DNA of 64,000 nucleotides, taken from positions 62,001 through 126,000 of the forward strand of contig CAWGTB010000002.1 of NCBI GenBank assembly GCA_963825405.1, in the 5' to 3' direction. Both the position numbers and the translations under genes were made by a program. This stretch comes from JACPNO01 sp963825405 (lineage in GTDB: Bacteria > Acidobacteriota > Terriglobia > Bryobacterales > Bryobacteraceae). This document shows, one piece after another, positions 1 to 7,774 of this stretch (position 1 is the first letter of the stretch; every line of letters starts with the position of its first letter). The notes beneath the pieces were generated by a model, which did not search any database, was not told where the DNA came from, and saw nothing but the letters and a program-made list of their open reading frames with translations.

Positions 1-1196
1 GACGCGGCGAAAAATGCCACGCGGCCACCGGCTTCGACCAGATTGCGCGCCTCGGCGATGGCCACCTGCATGTTGCCGTGGAAGGCCATCGACGGGCGGG
101 TGGGAATGTGCAAGCGCGCGCCGGGCTCGCCGGCTCTCAGATGGCGCAGCTCGCGCAGTTCGAGTTGCGCCGCGCGCGTCGCAGATCCTCCCAGCGGAAA
201 AACACCTGCTCCGGCGGGCACAGCGACGGGCGCTCGGGATCTTCGAGACGCTTCCAGAAGCCGGTCGGCGGCGGTGCGGATCTGCTCCGGCTCGTCCCGG
301 ATCACGATCGCGGCTTTTCGAGCAAGTCGAAGAGCGAGCGCAGCACGCGGGCGCACCAGCGGGCGCAGCAATTCCCAGCCGGGGAATCGTTTCGCCGGGT
401 AGCGGCGATCGCGCCAGAGCCGGCTCGCGCAATTGCGCGTCATCGCCAGCATCGGCGCGACTTCTGAAATTCGGTCAGCGGCAGCAGCGTGCATTCGTGG
501 ATCTTCATCACCGAGCGCTGCGATTCCACCTCGAAGCGGCGGATCGATTCGATCTGGTCGCCGAACAGCTCGATGCGCACCGGCTTGGCGGCTTCCGGCG
601 AGAACACGTCCAGGATGCCGCCGCGCACGGAATATTCGCCCACCATTTCGACCGGATCGCGCTTCTCGTAGCCGATGCTTTCGAGATGCGCGATCAGATC
701 TTCGAGCGGGATTTCGTCGCTGACGCGCAGCGTTAGCGCCAGAGCTGCCGGTAGAACTCGGCGGGCTCGATGCGCAGCAGCGCGCGGCCATCGACGTCAC
801 GGTGATCGGGACCGGCCGCCGGTGCCATCCGCCACAGCGCGATGGCGCGCTCTGCCAGAATTTCGGCGTGCGGCGACATGCCCTGAGCAGGCACAACATC
901 GAGCGCGGGCAGAAGCTGGGGCGGCATGCGATCGCGCCCGGCGACCAGCAGTTCGAAGAACGTCTGCGATGGCGTCGACGAGCGATTCCGCCTGTTTGTT
1001 GCCGTCGGTGACGATGATCAGCGGGCGCTCGGTCGACTGCCACAGCAGCACGGAGTAGAGCGCTTTGGCCGTGGTGGTGAGCCCGGAGAGCGAAATGCGG
1101 CGCGGCTGCGATGCGCGGCAGCCGCTGCAGCAATTCCTGAAATGCCGGATGCCGGCCCAGTCCAGAAAACAGGTCGCGAATTGCAGGATGAATCAA
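1..1196 (-). CDS. mfd: Transcription-repair coupling factor Mfd, N-terminal part (cut by window edge, frameshifted)
   Basis: Mfd displaces stalled RNA polymerase at DNA lesions and recruits UvrA. Only the UvrB-like N-terminal region is present; the gene runs off the left edge. Recognisable pieces are GEYSVRGGILDVFSPE near 600-646, ERPLIIVTDGNKQAESL near 1000-1040, and PTRPSMAFHGNMQ followed by IAEARNLVEAGGRVAFF near 1-105. A TTG at 1196 starts LIHPAIRDLF and lies 4 bases after the rfaE2 stop, so the two genes are probably co-transcribed. The reading frame changes at least three times, near 1080, 920 and 735. The break near 735 fits a lost base or two gained ones. Family identity is secure; the exact protein sequence is not. 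Confidence 0.85.
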   Translation of the reverse strand, partial: MIHPAIRDLFSGLGRHPAFQELLQRLPRIAAAPHFALRAHHHGQSALLRAAVAVDRAPADHRHRRQQTGGIARRRHRRRSSNCWSPGAIACRPSFCPRSMLCLLRACRRTPKFWQSAPSRCGGWHRRPVPITVTSMAARCCASSPPSSTGSSGANAARQRRNPARRSDRASRKHRLREARSGRNGGRIFRARRHPGRVLAGSRQAGAHRAVRRPDRIDPPLRGGIAALGDEDPRMHAAAADRISEVAPMLAMTRNCASRLWRDRRYPAKRFPGWELLRPLVRPRAALALRLARKAAIVIRDEPEQIRTAADRLLEASRRSRAPVAVPAGAGVFPLGGSATRAAQLELRELRHLRAGEPGARLHIPTRPSMAFHGNMQVAIAEARNLVEAGGRVAFFAA

Positions 1197-1200
1197 GGTA

Positions 1201-1670
1201 TTAGCGGGCGAGAATCGTTTCGACAATTCCGGTGGTTGAATAGCCGGGCTCGAGAGCTATGGCCATTACTTTGCCGCCGGCGGCTTCCACTTCTTCGCGG
1301 CCGGCGATCCAGTGCGCCCAATCGGCGCCCTTCACCAGGACGTCGGGCAGAACTGCGGCAATCAGTTCGCGCGGCGTGTCTTCGTCGAAACAGGGTGACG
1401 GCATCCACGGCTGCAGGCTCAGCGGCCACTTCGGCGCGATCGGCTTCGGCGATCATGCGGTCGCGATGGACCCTTCAGCCGCTGCACGCTTTCATCGGAA
1501 TTGAGCGCCAGGATCAGGATGTCGCCGAGCGAGCGGGCCTGCTCCAGCAGGCGAATGTGGCCGGGATGCAGCAGATCGTAGCAGCCGTTGGTGAGCACGA
1601 CGACTTTACCGGCAGCTTTCCATTGCGCGCGCGCACGGAGGAGGTCGGCGCGGCTGTAGAACGTTCCCAT
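1201..1670 (-). CDS. rfaE2: D-glycero-beta-D-manno-heptose 1-phosphate adenylyltransferase (frameshifted)
   Basis: Cytoplasmic nucleotidyltransferase that makes ADP-heptose precursor for lipopolysaccharide, corresponding to the C-terminal domain of HldE. The start reads MGTFYSRADLLRA, followed by VVLTNGCYDLLHPGH with the HxGH nucleotide-binding motif, then ALNSDESVQRLKGPSRP, AEADRAEV and, near the end, LVKGADW. The repaired length is about 155 residues, normal for the single-domain RfaE2 form. Two +1 breaks, near 1455 and 1400, split it into three frames. It is followed within 4 bases by mfd. Its start faces the first copy of the duplicated OPT leader, which suggests that rfaE2 and the OPT gene were once direct divergent neighbours. 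Confidence 0.85.
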
Positions 1671-1680
1671 CCTAAGTTCA

Positions 1681-1736
1681 GTCTAGCTGAAAAGGTTACT
1701 ACCTAAGACTATGCCTGAATCGCGCCCACCGGCGGA
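1681..1736. repeat. Direct repeat copy 1: truncated duplicate of the OPT gene leader and first codons
   Basis: Positions 1696-1736 match 2784-2824 at 38 of 41 bases, including an ATG at 1711 followed by codons for MPESRPPAE, the first nine residues of the OPT transporter. Weaker similarity extends left (1681-1694 against 2760-2773, 12 of 14 bases). After 1736 the two copies diverge completely, and here the reading frame stops after about 27 codons. The repeat pair brackets the TIR-like gene and resembles the two ends of an inserted segment. Confidence 0.8.
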
Positions 1737-1763
1737 ATCGGCGCATGACCGATGCGGCCGGTC

Positions 1764-2639
1764 TCATCCCATAACCTTGTTCCAGTCGATCTTATAGCCC
1801 GCCGCCTGGAGCTCTCGTCCCAGCTTCGTTCGCCAGTCTTCGCCGTCGAACGAGATGTAAACCACACCGTCAAAGTCCGAAGGCAGCTCGATCTCGCCCT
1901 TCACTATCGGTGCAACGCACGCTGGCCCGAGCTTTCCGATGAAAAAACCTAACTCGAAGATCACGTTCTGCCGGGCGCGATGTCTTAGATCCGGCGCATT
2001 GTTCGCCTTGCCAATGTCGTCGGCAGTTAGCAGTATTACAGCGAACCCAACATTCTGGGCTTCTTCACTGAATTTTGTGATGATTGTTCGTCCCTTGTTC
2101 GGCTGCTCGTGGAGTATGACTGCCTCAAAGCCAAGCCTCTCGATGAAGCGAGCGACGGCTTCCCGAACTTCGCCGTCATGCCCGTGCACGATAAAAACGC
2201 CGGATAGATTTCGTTGTTTCCCAGTCGGCGGCTGGACCGCTCGCGAAGCTGAAGTGCTTTCATGGTCAAGAATGTCTTCCTCGAGATCGCGAATGGCTTG
2301 GCCGAGAAGCGCAATCGCTTCCTGTTTCCCCTGTGCGACGTAGTGTCGTACTGCTTCGAGGGACGTATCTCGGTACATGCTCACGCCACCGTGATCAAGC
2401 TCGGTGGCGCGACTGTATCGGTTGTATTTCACGGTGTTGGGCCCAAAGATCGCGGTGAGCGTTGCTTCAATAGCAGTCTGGAGCGGCCTAACTTCGGGAC
2501 CGTACCGCTCCGAAACCATCCTCGGATCGAATGCCTCAAGCTCCACGATGCGCTTCTGAATGCGCCGAATGCCCTGCTTCATTTGATCGACCGTCATTGG
2601 GACATCCTGTGGCTCGGGGGGCAAGCGGCGGTTAGACAC
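1764..2639 (-). CDS. TIR-like (CAP12/Pycsar-effector type) nucleotide-binding protein, probable anti-phage NADase
   Basis: A 291-residue protein. Residues about 147-275 form a TIR-like domain of the PF10137 type: GVFIVHGHDGEVREAVARF, then LHEQPNKGRTIITKF, then RARQNVIFELGFFIGKLG, where Glu229 is the likely catalytic glutamate, and DFDGVVYI. Residues 1-145 are helical, with IFGPNTVKYNRY and LDHGG, and are not a domain I can name. Relatives act as NAD-cleaving effectors in CBASS/Pycsar defence; that role is inferred here. No cyclase or other partner gene is adjacent. The GTG start at 2639 is chosen because AAGGAG lies 8 bases upstream; ATG at 2597 is the alternative. The gene is intact, visibly lower in GC than its neighbours, and flanked by direct repeats, which suggests transfer. 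Confidence 0.8.
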   Translation of the reverse strand: MSNRRLPPEPQDVPMTVDQMKQGIRRIQKRIVELEAFDPRMVSERYGPEVRPLQTAIEATLTAIFGPNTVKYNRYSRATELDHGGVSMYRDTSLEAVRHYVAQGKQEAIALLGQAIRDLEEDILDHESTSASRAVQPPTGKQRNLSGVFIVHGHDGEVREAVARFIERLGFEAVILHEQPNKGRTIITKFSEEAQNVGFAVILLTADDIGKANNAPDLRHRARQNVIFELGFFIGKLGPACVAPIVKGEIELPSDFDGVVYISFDGEDWRTKLGRELQAAGYKIDWNKVMG

Positions 2640-2759
2640 AAAGCTGTCTCCTTATTTATGCATGATAGAAAACATTTAGGCCTCTGCTACAATCGCCCAT
2701 CCATCTCTCGTTAGCGTCCTCCTCCTGTGCGATGGATCCGCGAAGCGTTGTACTGGCCT
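2640..2759 (-). promoter_or_regulatory. AT-rich leader of the TIR-like gene with strong ribosome-binding site
   Basis: Read on the minus strand, AAGGAG at 2653-2648 sits 8 bases before the GTG start. Further upstream is an AT-rich stretch (about 40 % GC at 2641-2700) with a TTGTAG / TATCAT-like pair about 19 bases apart, a weak promoter candidate. The same region should also carry the present promoter of the OPT gene on the other strand. Confidence 0.4.
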
Positions 2760-2824
2760 GTCTAACTAAAAAGCAAAACGGGATTACTATCTAAGACTAT
2801 GCCTGAATCGCGACCGCCGGCGGA
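2760..2824. repeat. Direct repeat copy 2: functional OPT leader and first codons
   Basis: This is the partner of the repeat at 1681-1736. The core 2784-2824 differs at three positions from 1696-1736, and the segment between the weak left similarity and the core is 9 bases longer. It contains the ATG at 2799 used by the OPT gene. The two copies are 1088 bases apart and enclose one gene only. Confidence 0.8.
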
Positions 2825-4797
2825 GATGACGTTCAAAGCCGTGGGTCTTGGACTGCTGTTGTCGCTGATCTTCGGCGCGGCCAACGCCTATCTCGGCATG
2901 AAGGCCGGGCAGACTATCGCCGCCACCATACCAGCGGCGGTGATTGCCATCGCGCTCTTTCGTCTGCCGGCGTTCCGCGGCACGGTGCTCGAGCAGAACA
3001 TTGTGCGCACCGCGGCATCCGTGGGTGAGGCGCTGGTCGCCGCCGCCATCTTCACGATTCCGGCGTTCGTGCTGGTGGAGATCGACGGCGTGCGCTTGTG
3101 GACCGACCTGCGCCATCACTACTGGGAAGCCACCATGATCCTGCTGGTGGGCGGGCTGATCGGCGTGCTGTTCATCATCGTGCTGCGGCGGCCGCTGTGC
3201 GTGGATTCGGACCTGCCGTTTCCGGAGAGTGTGGCCAGCGCGGAAATCGTCAAAGCCGGCGAGCAGGGCAGCGATGCGCCGAAATATGTTTTTGGCGCCA
3301 TGGCCTTTGGCGGCCTGCTTCAGATTCTGAAAAGCGACAAAGGCTTGCAGATTTTTCGCGAATACAGCGAGGGCTTTTTTGCGTTTCCGCGCTCGGTGGT
3401 CCACCACTTCAATTTTCGCCGGGAGCCGATTGGCGACGTCGTGCACGACGGCGGAATTTACTGGACCACTCCGAATCTTTCGCCGGCGCTTATGGGGATC
3501 GGCTACATCATCGGCCCGCAACTGTCGGCCATTAACTTTGCCGGCGGCGTGCTGGCGTGGTGGGTGCTCATCCCGCTGCTGCTGTTTTTCGATCCCGATC
3601 TGGCGCGGCGTCTGGGGGCGGGAGCTAATCCGCAGTGGGACGTGACGGCGTACACGGTCTGGTACAACATCGTCCGGCCCATCGCCGTGGGCACGATGCT
3701 GGTGGGCGCGTGCCAACACGCTGTTTTCGATGCGCGGGTCGATTGCGGAATCGATTCGCGGGGCGCTGGCGGTTTCGCGCGCGGCGGGGCGCGAGGGCGG
3801 CGATACGCGCGCGGCCATCGATCGCGATATTCCCTTCCGCTGGCTGGTGCTGGGAACGGTGGTGCTGACGGCAGCCATCACCGGTATCTACTACCACTTC
3901 ACGCAAAGCTGGACTGCTGCCCTAATGGCGGCAGCGGTGATGAGTATCACTGGATTCCTGCTTTCCGCCGTGGGCGGATACCTTACCGGCCTGGTGGGCA
4001 GTTCCAATCAGCCGCTATCGGGACTCACGCTAGTGGCGCTGATGCTGGCGGCGGTGGTGATGCTGGCCATCGGCGCGCGCGGCATGTCGGGCGTGGCGGC
4101 GGTGCTCGGCGTGGCGTCGGTGGTAGCGTGCGCGTGCTCGGTCTCCGGCACGCTGATTCAGGATTTGAAAGCCGGATACCTGCTGGGCGGCACGCCGTGG
4201 AAAATGCAAGTGGTCGAGATCCTGGCGGTGATTCTGCTGTCGGTGTTTCTGCTGCTGCCGATTATTGCGCTCCACCAGGCGAACCTGGCGACGGGCGGGA
4301 TCGGCGGACGCGCGTTGCCTGCGCCGCAAGCCGGGCTGATGGCGCAATTGGCCAAAGGCATCGTGGGCGGCCAGATGGCGTGGGGATTGATTGCCATCGG
4401 CGTGGCTTTCGGCATCGCTCTGACGTTGTGCGGGGCGCGCGCGCCCATGCTGGTGGCCGTCGGCATGTACCTGCCGTTCGACACGGTGTCCGCAATCTTC
4501 GCGGGCGGCGCGATCAAGTGGATCGCCGATCGTCTTATGGCCAATTATTCTGCGACCGAGCGTCTGGCCGGAGAAGAACGTGGCACGCTGCTGGCGTCGG
4601 GGCTGATTGCGGGAGAAGCCATTGTCGGCATTCTCACTGCGGTGACGTTTCTGGCGGGAATCAGCTCGATCACGCACCTGTTTACCGGCCGCGACGAGCT
4701 AAGCTTTTATCCGGCGTGGGGCGGATGGCTGTCGCTCGCGGGCTTTGCGGCTGTGGCGTGGGTGCTCATTCGAATTCCGGCGCGGCGACGCGGCTGA
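2799..4797 (+). CDS. OPT-family oligopeptide transporter (one frameshift)
   Basis: Integral membrane carrier of the OPT family, predicted to import oligopeptides or metal chelates with protons. The sequence is almost entirely hydrophobic helices, starting VGLGLLLSLIFGAANAYLG and including VVHHFNFRRE, NLSPALMGIGYIIGPQLS, the mid-protein VRPIAVGTMLVGA and the late GGAIKWIADRL. Repaired length is about 665 residues, typical for the bacterial OPT subfamily. One surplus base near 3712 shifts frame 0 to +1; removing it reads VGACNTLFSMRGSI through the junction. The first nine codons are duplicated at 1711, beyond the TIR-like gene. The stop lies 1 base from the stop of the convergent YHS-like gene. 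The substrate cannot be told from sequence. Confidence 0.88.
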
Positions 4798-4798
4798 T

Positions 4799-5074
4799 TC
4801 AGGCCGCGCGGAATTTGTCGCGGCAGGCAGTCGAGCAAAAGTGCACCAGCTCTCCGTTCACCATCTGCTTGACGGATGTGCCGGTGGAAACGAAGGTCCC
4901 GCATACGGGATCTTTTTTGAGCTCTCCGCGCATAGGAGCGCCTTCGGTGGGGGCCTCCGCAGGCGTCGCGCCCGAACTCATTGTTTGGGTGAAAAATCGC
5001 GCGACAGTGACGACGACATAGCGGATCACTGCAAAAAACACTAAGAGCGCTACAAAACGAAAGAGTCCGCGCAT
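4799..5074 (-). CDS. Small membrane-anchored YHS-like protein
   Basis: A 91-residue protein. Residues 4-27 form one transmembrane helix (LFRFVALLVFFAVIRYVVV). The C-terminal part carries KKDPVCGTFVS and HFCSTACRDKF, the cysteine pattern of YHS/PP0621-like domains that can bind a metal. It converges on the OPT transporter with stops 1 base apart. It is probably anchored in the cytoplasmic membrane with the Cys domain outside the lipid. A role in metal handling is inferred from the Cys pattern only. Confidence 0.7.
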   Translation of the reverse strand: MRGLFRFVALLVFFAVIRYVVVTVARFFTQTMSSGATPAEAPTEGAPMRGELKKDPVCGTFVSTGTSVKQMVNGELVHFCSTACRDKFRAA

Positions 5075-5078
5075 CTGA

Positions 5079-5094
5079 GGCCCGCCTCCGGGCC
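5079..5094 (-). terminator. Short perfect hairpin between TPR and YHS-like genes
   Basis: A 6-base perfect stem, GGCCCG / CGGGCC, with a four-base loop. It lies 17 bases after the TPR gene stop and just ahead of the YHS-like start. There is no following T-tract on the minus strand, so intrinsic termination is doubtful. It could be an attenuator or chance. Confidence 0.25.
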
Positions 5095-5110
5095 AGTTAC
5101 GTCCAGGCGA

Positions 5111-6259
5111 TTACTTCTTTTTGGCGGCTTTCTTCTTCGCGGCCGCAGCTGCTTCGGGGCTCACGTATTGGGTGTCGACGGTCGATTCCGTGCTGGCGAG
5201 CATCCCTTTGGCGGCTTCGGCAAATTGGCCGGTAGGCTGAAGCTCAAGATACTTTAAAAACTCCTCCCGGGTACCAGGGACGGGCGTCACTTTTCCACTG
5301 GCGTCCGTGGAAGCCTTCGAGAGCAGAAAGATTCCGTACTGATAGTGGGCGTCGGCGTAGTTGGGGTCGACTTCGATCACCTTCTTGAAGGCCTCGGCAG
5401 CAGCGTCCATCTGCCCGGAGTTCACCAGCAGCGCGCCTAAGTTGTAATAGTAGCGGCCGGCGCCAGCGGGATCGATCTCCGCAGCCTTCTTGAGCTCGGC
5501 TTGGGCTTCGGGAATCTTCTTGGCGCGGGCCAGGGCCAGGCCGTAGTTGTTGTGATAGGCAGGATCGTCGGGCTTCAGCTCGATGGCTTTGGCGTAGGCT
5601 TCCAAGCCCTTGTTCAACATGGTGGCTTGATCCGCGCCCGTTTTGGTGGCTGAGCCTTCGACATCCGCGGCGGCCAATTGCGCCCAGACGACGTGCTGGG
5701 TCGCGTCCAGTTCGGTGCCCTTGGTGAGCTGCGTGATCGCTTCGTCATACTGCTTCGCAGTCAAGGCAGCCATGCCGGCGGTGAAGGCATCGTTGAGCGC
5801 TTTGTTCTTCGCCATTGCCTGCTCGCGTTCCTTGAGCTTCTTGTCCAACTCGGCCTTCTCGGCGGCGGACATGGCGCGGCCCGACTCGTTAGGCGCAGCG
5901 CCAGCAGCTGCCGGCGCGCCGGCCCTCTCCTCCAGTTTGATGTCGGAGGTGCCGTCCATCTTGGTCTTGATGCCTGCTACCTGGTCCACCGGCTTGCCGT
6001 CCACGAGAAGAGTGATCGTGAAATTGCCGCCCAGCGGCAAACCGGCGTGAAACCATTTGCCCTTCTTGTCGGTCTTCACCTGATAGTTGCCCTTGACGTC
6101 GGTGCGCTCGATCTTCACCAAAGCGCCGACCAGCGGCTTGCCGTCCTTGCTGGCAGCGGTCCCTTCGATAAACGATGTCCCGCTCTGCGCCCATGCAAAT
6201 GCAGCCAGCACGAGCGAACCCACAACCGCTAACGCCCGAGATTGAATCCTGGTGGCCAT
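5111..6259 (-). CDS. Secreted TPR protein with N-terminal carboxypeptidase-regulatory-like domain
   Basis: A 382-residue protein. Residues 1-24 are a signal peptide (VVGSLVLAAFAWAQ). Residues 27-105 resemble a CarboxypepD_reg/CNA-B-like beta domain (GTAASKDGKPLVGALVKIE, then GKWFHAGLPLGG). About residues 150-350 hold tetratricopeptide repeats, including YDEAITQLTKGTELD, AIELKPDDPAYHNNYGLAL and AFKKVIEVDPNYADAHYQYG. The tail is lysine-rich (KKKAAKKK). It is probably periplasmic or outer-membrane associated, acting as a protein scaffold. Its partner is unknown. It is divergent from trpC across about 117 bases. A TATATA box at 6276-6281 lies about 17 bases upstream of the ATG, with a G-run between them. 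Confidence 0.75.
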   Translation of the reverse strand: MATRIQSRALAVVGSLVLAAFAWAQSGTSFIEGTAASKDGKPLVGALVKIERTDVKGNYQVKTDKKGKWFHAGLPLGGNFTITLLVDGKPVDQVAGIKTKMDGTSDIKLEERAGAPAAAGAAPNESGRAMSAAEKAELDKKLKEREQAMAKNKALNDAFTAGMAALTAKQYDEAITQLTKGTELDATQHVVWAQLAAADVEGSATKTGADQATMLNKGLEAYAKAIELKPDDPAYHNNYGLALARAKKIPEAQAELKKAAEIDPAGAGRYYYNLGALLVNSGQMDAAAEAFKKVIEVDPNYADAHYQYGIFLLSKASTDASGKVTPVPGTREEFLKYLELQPTGQFAEAAKGMLASTESTVDTQYVSPEAAAAAKKKAAKKK

Positions 6260-6376
6260 TAAAATAAGCCCCCCCTATATAGTGATTTTTGAAATACCAG
6301 CATACTACAGCAGACTCTCGCACACCTAGCCATGGTTACAGGTCTGCTACCATATACGTTACCCGAAAGGCCCGTC
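6260..6376. promoter_or_regulatory. Divergent control region between TPR gene and trp operon
   Basis: This 117-base gap must hold promoters for both directions. Seen: a palindromic TATATA at 6276-6281 suited to the minus-strand TPR gene, and GAAAGG at 6365-6370, 6 bases before the TTG start of trpC. I see no leader peptide, tandem Trp codons or T-box, so any tryptophan control is not visible here. Confidence 0.35.
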
Positions 6377-7168
6377 TTGACCGAAGTCGCCCCCGGTATT
6401 TTGGCACGAATCGTCACCCGAAAAATGGAGGAACGCGCCCTGCGGCGTGTCCCCATCGACGCCCTGGAACAGCAGGCGTTGAAGGTGACCACCAGCCGCC
6501 GGGATTTTCGCGCCGCCCTCCGCCAAAGGTCCCCGGCCATCATCGCGGAGTTGAAAAAAGCTTCACCTAGCCGAGGTGTATTGGCAATGGATTTCGATCC
6601 GGCAGCCCGTGCCCGGGATTATCAGCGAGGCGGGGCGGCGGCGCTTTCGGTGTTGACCGACGAATCCTTCTTTCAAGGCAGCCTGGCGGACCTTGCCGCC
6701 GCCCGAGCCGCTGTGGATCTGCCTGTTTTGCGCAAGGATTTTACCCTTGACGAATATCAGGTTGTTGAGGCCGCCGCCCACGGCGCCGACGCTATCCTGC
6801 TGATTGTGGCCATCTTGGACGAACCGCGCATTCGGTCTCTACGAGCGGCGGCGGATCGCTTCGGAATGGCGTCGCTGGTGGAAGTGCACGACGATCACGA
6901 ACTGGATATCGCCCTCGCCGCCGGCGCCCAGGTTATCGGCGTGAATAGCCGCGATTTGCGGACGTTCACGGTGGACCTGGGCACTTCGATCCGGCTGGCA
7001 CGGCGAATCCCGGCAGGCGTGCTGAAAATTGCCGAAAGCGGCATTCATTCTGCTGCGGATGTGGCGCGTCTGGCTGACGCGGGGTTCGACGCTTTCCTGG
7101 TGGGCGAGCATCTGATGCAGTCCGCCGATCCCGCCGCGGCGCTGGGCGCGCTGGTAGGGCGGTCATGA
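6377..7168 (+). CDS. trpC: Indole-3-glycerol phosphate synthase
   Basis: Converts carboxyphenylamino-deoxyribulose phosphate to indole-3-glycerol phosphate in tryptophan synthesis, in the cytoplasm. The TIM-barrel motifs are all present: IIAELKKASPSRGVL with the catalytic lysine, LRKDFTLDEYQV, SLVEVHDDHEL, VIGVNSRDLRTF and KIAESGIHS. I favour the TTG at 6377 because GAAAGG lies 6 bases upstream and it gives 263 residues starting TEVAPGILARIV. An in-frame ATG at 6332 would add 15 residues but lacks a ribosome-binding site. The stop overlaps the next ATG (ATGATGA), coupling translation to trpF. The gene is intact. Confidence 0.93.
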   Translation: MTEVAPGILARIVTRKMEERALRRVPIDALEQQALKVTTSRRDFRAALRQRSPAIIAELKKASPSRGVLAMDFDPAARARDYQRGGAAALSVLTDESFFQGSLADLAAARAAVDLPVLRKDFTLDEYQVVEAAAHGADAILLIVAILDEPRIRSLRAAADRFGMASLVEVHDDHELDIALAAGAQVIGVNSRDLRTFTVDLGTSIRLARRIPAGVLKIAESGIHSAADVARLADAGFDAFLVGEHLMQSADPAAALGALVGRS

Positions 7169-7774
7169 TGATCAAGATTTGCGGCATCACGAATTTGGAT
7201 GATGCGCGGGCCGCCGTGGAAAATGGCGCGACGGCGTTGGGCTTCAATTTTTTCCCGGCGAGTCCGCGCTTCGTGACCGCCCGAGGATGCGGGCCGCGTG
7301 ATTGCGTCGCTTCCGGCGACGGTTTGCAAAGTGGGCGTTTTTGTTAATGTTGCGGCTGAGCAGGTTGCCGAGACGGCTCGCGCGCTCGCGCTCGATGTGG
7401 CGCAGCTTCACGGCGATGAAACGCCCGCCCAGTTTCCAGCGGGGATGCGCGTTTGGAAAGCCGTCCGCGTGGATGCCGAATTCAATCCCGAGGCGTTGGC
7501 CGTTCTGCCCGTCGAGGCAGTTTTACTGGACTCGGGCGCGACCGGCCTCTACGGCGGATCAGGCCAGACTTTCGACTGGAGCCGTGCGACCGGCAGCAAA
7601 TGCAAGATCGTTTTAGCCGGCGGCCTGGATTCGGACAACGTGGCGCGCGCCATCGAGCAAGCACGGCCGTGGGGCGTGGATGCCTGTTCACGCATCGAAT
7701 CCACTCCCGGCAAAAAAGATCACACCAAAATGGCCGCCTTTCTGAAAGCGGCGTGGCGAGCGAGCCAATCATGA
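7165..7774 (+). CDS. trpF: Phosphoribosylanthranilate isomerase (one frameshift)
   Basis: Catalyses the Amadori rearrangement before TrpC in tryptophan synthesis. Motifs: KICGITNLDDARAAVENG, ALGFNFFPASPRFV, AQLHGDETPAQFP, VLLDSG and VLAGGLDSDNVARAI. The usual phosphate loop GVDxSSGVE is read as GVDACSRIESTPG, a small deviation. Repaired length is about 202 residues. One surplus C near 7271 turns GACG into GACCG; removing it reads FVTPEDAGRVIASLP. The start overlaps trpC and the stop overlaps the ATG of trpB, so the break sits inside a coupled operon. A consensus error is therefore likely. Confidence 0.9.

Noticed and set aside
2787..3881. 364-codon open frame antisense to the OPT gene
   Set aside because: His/Arg-rich composition and exact opposition to a membrane-protein gene mark it as a shadow.
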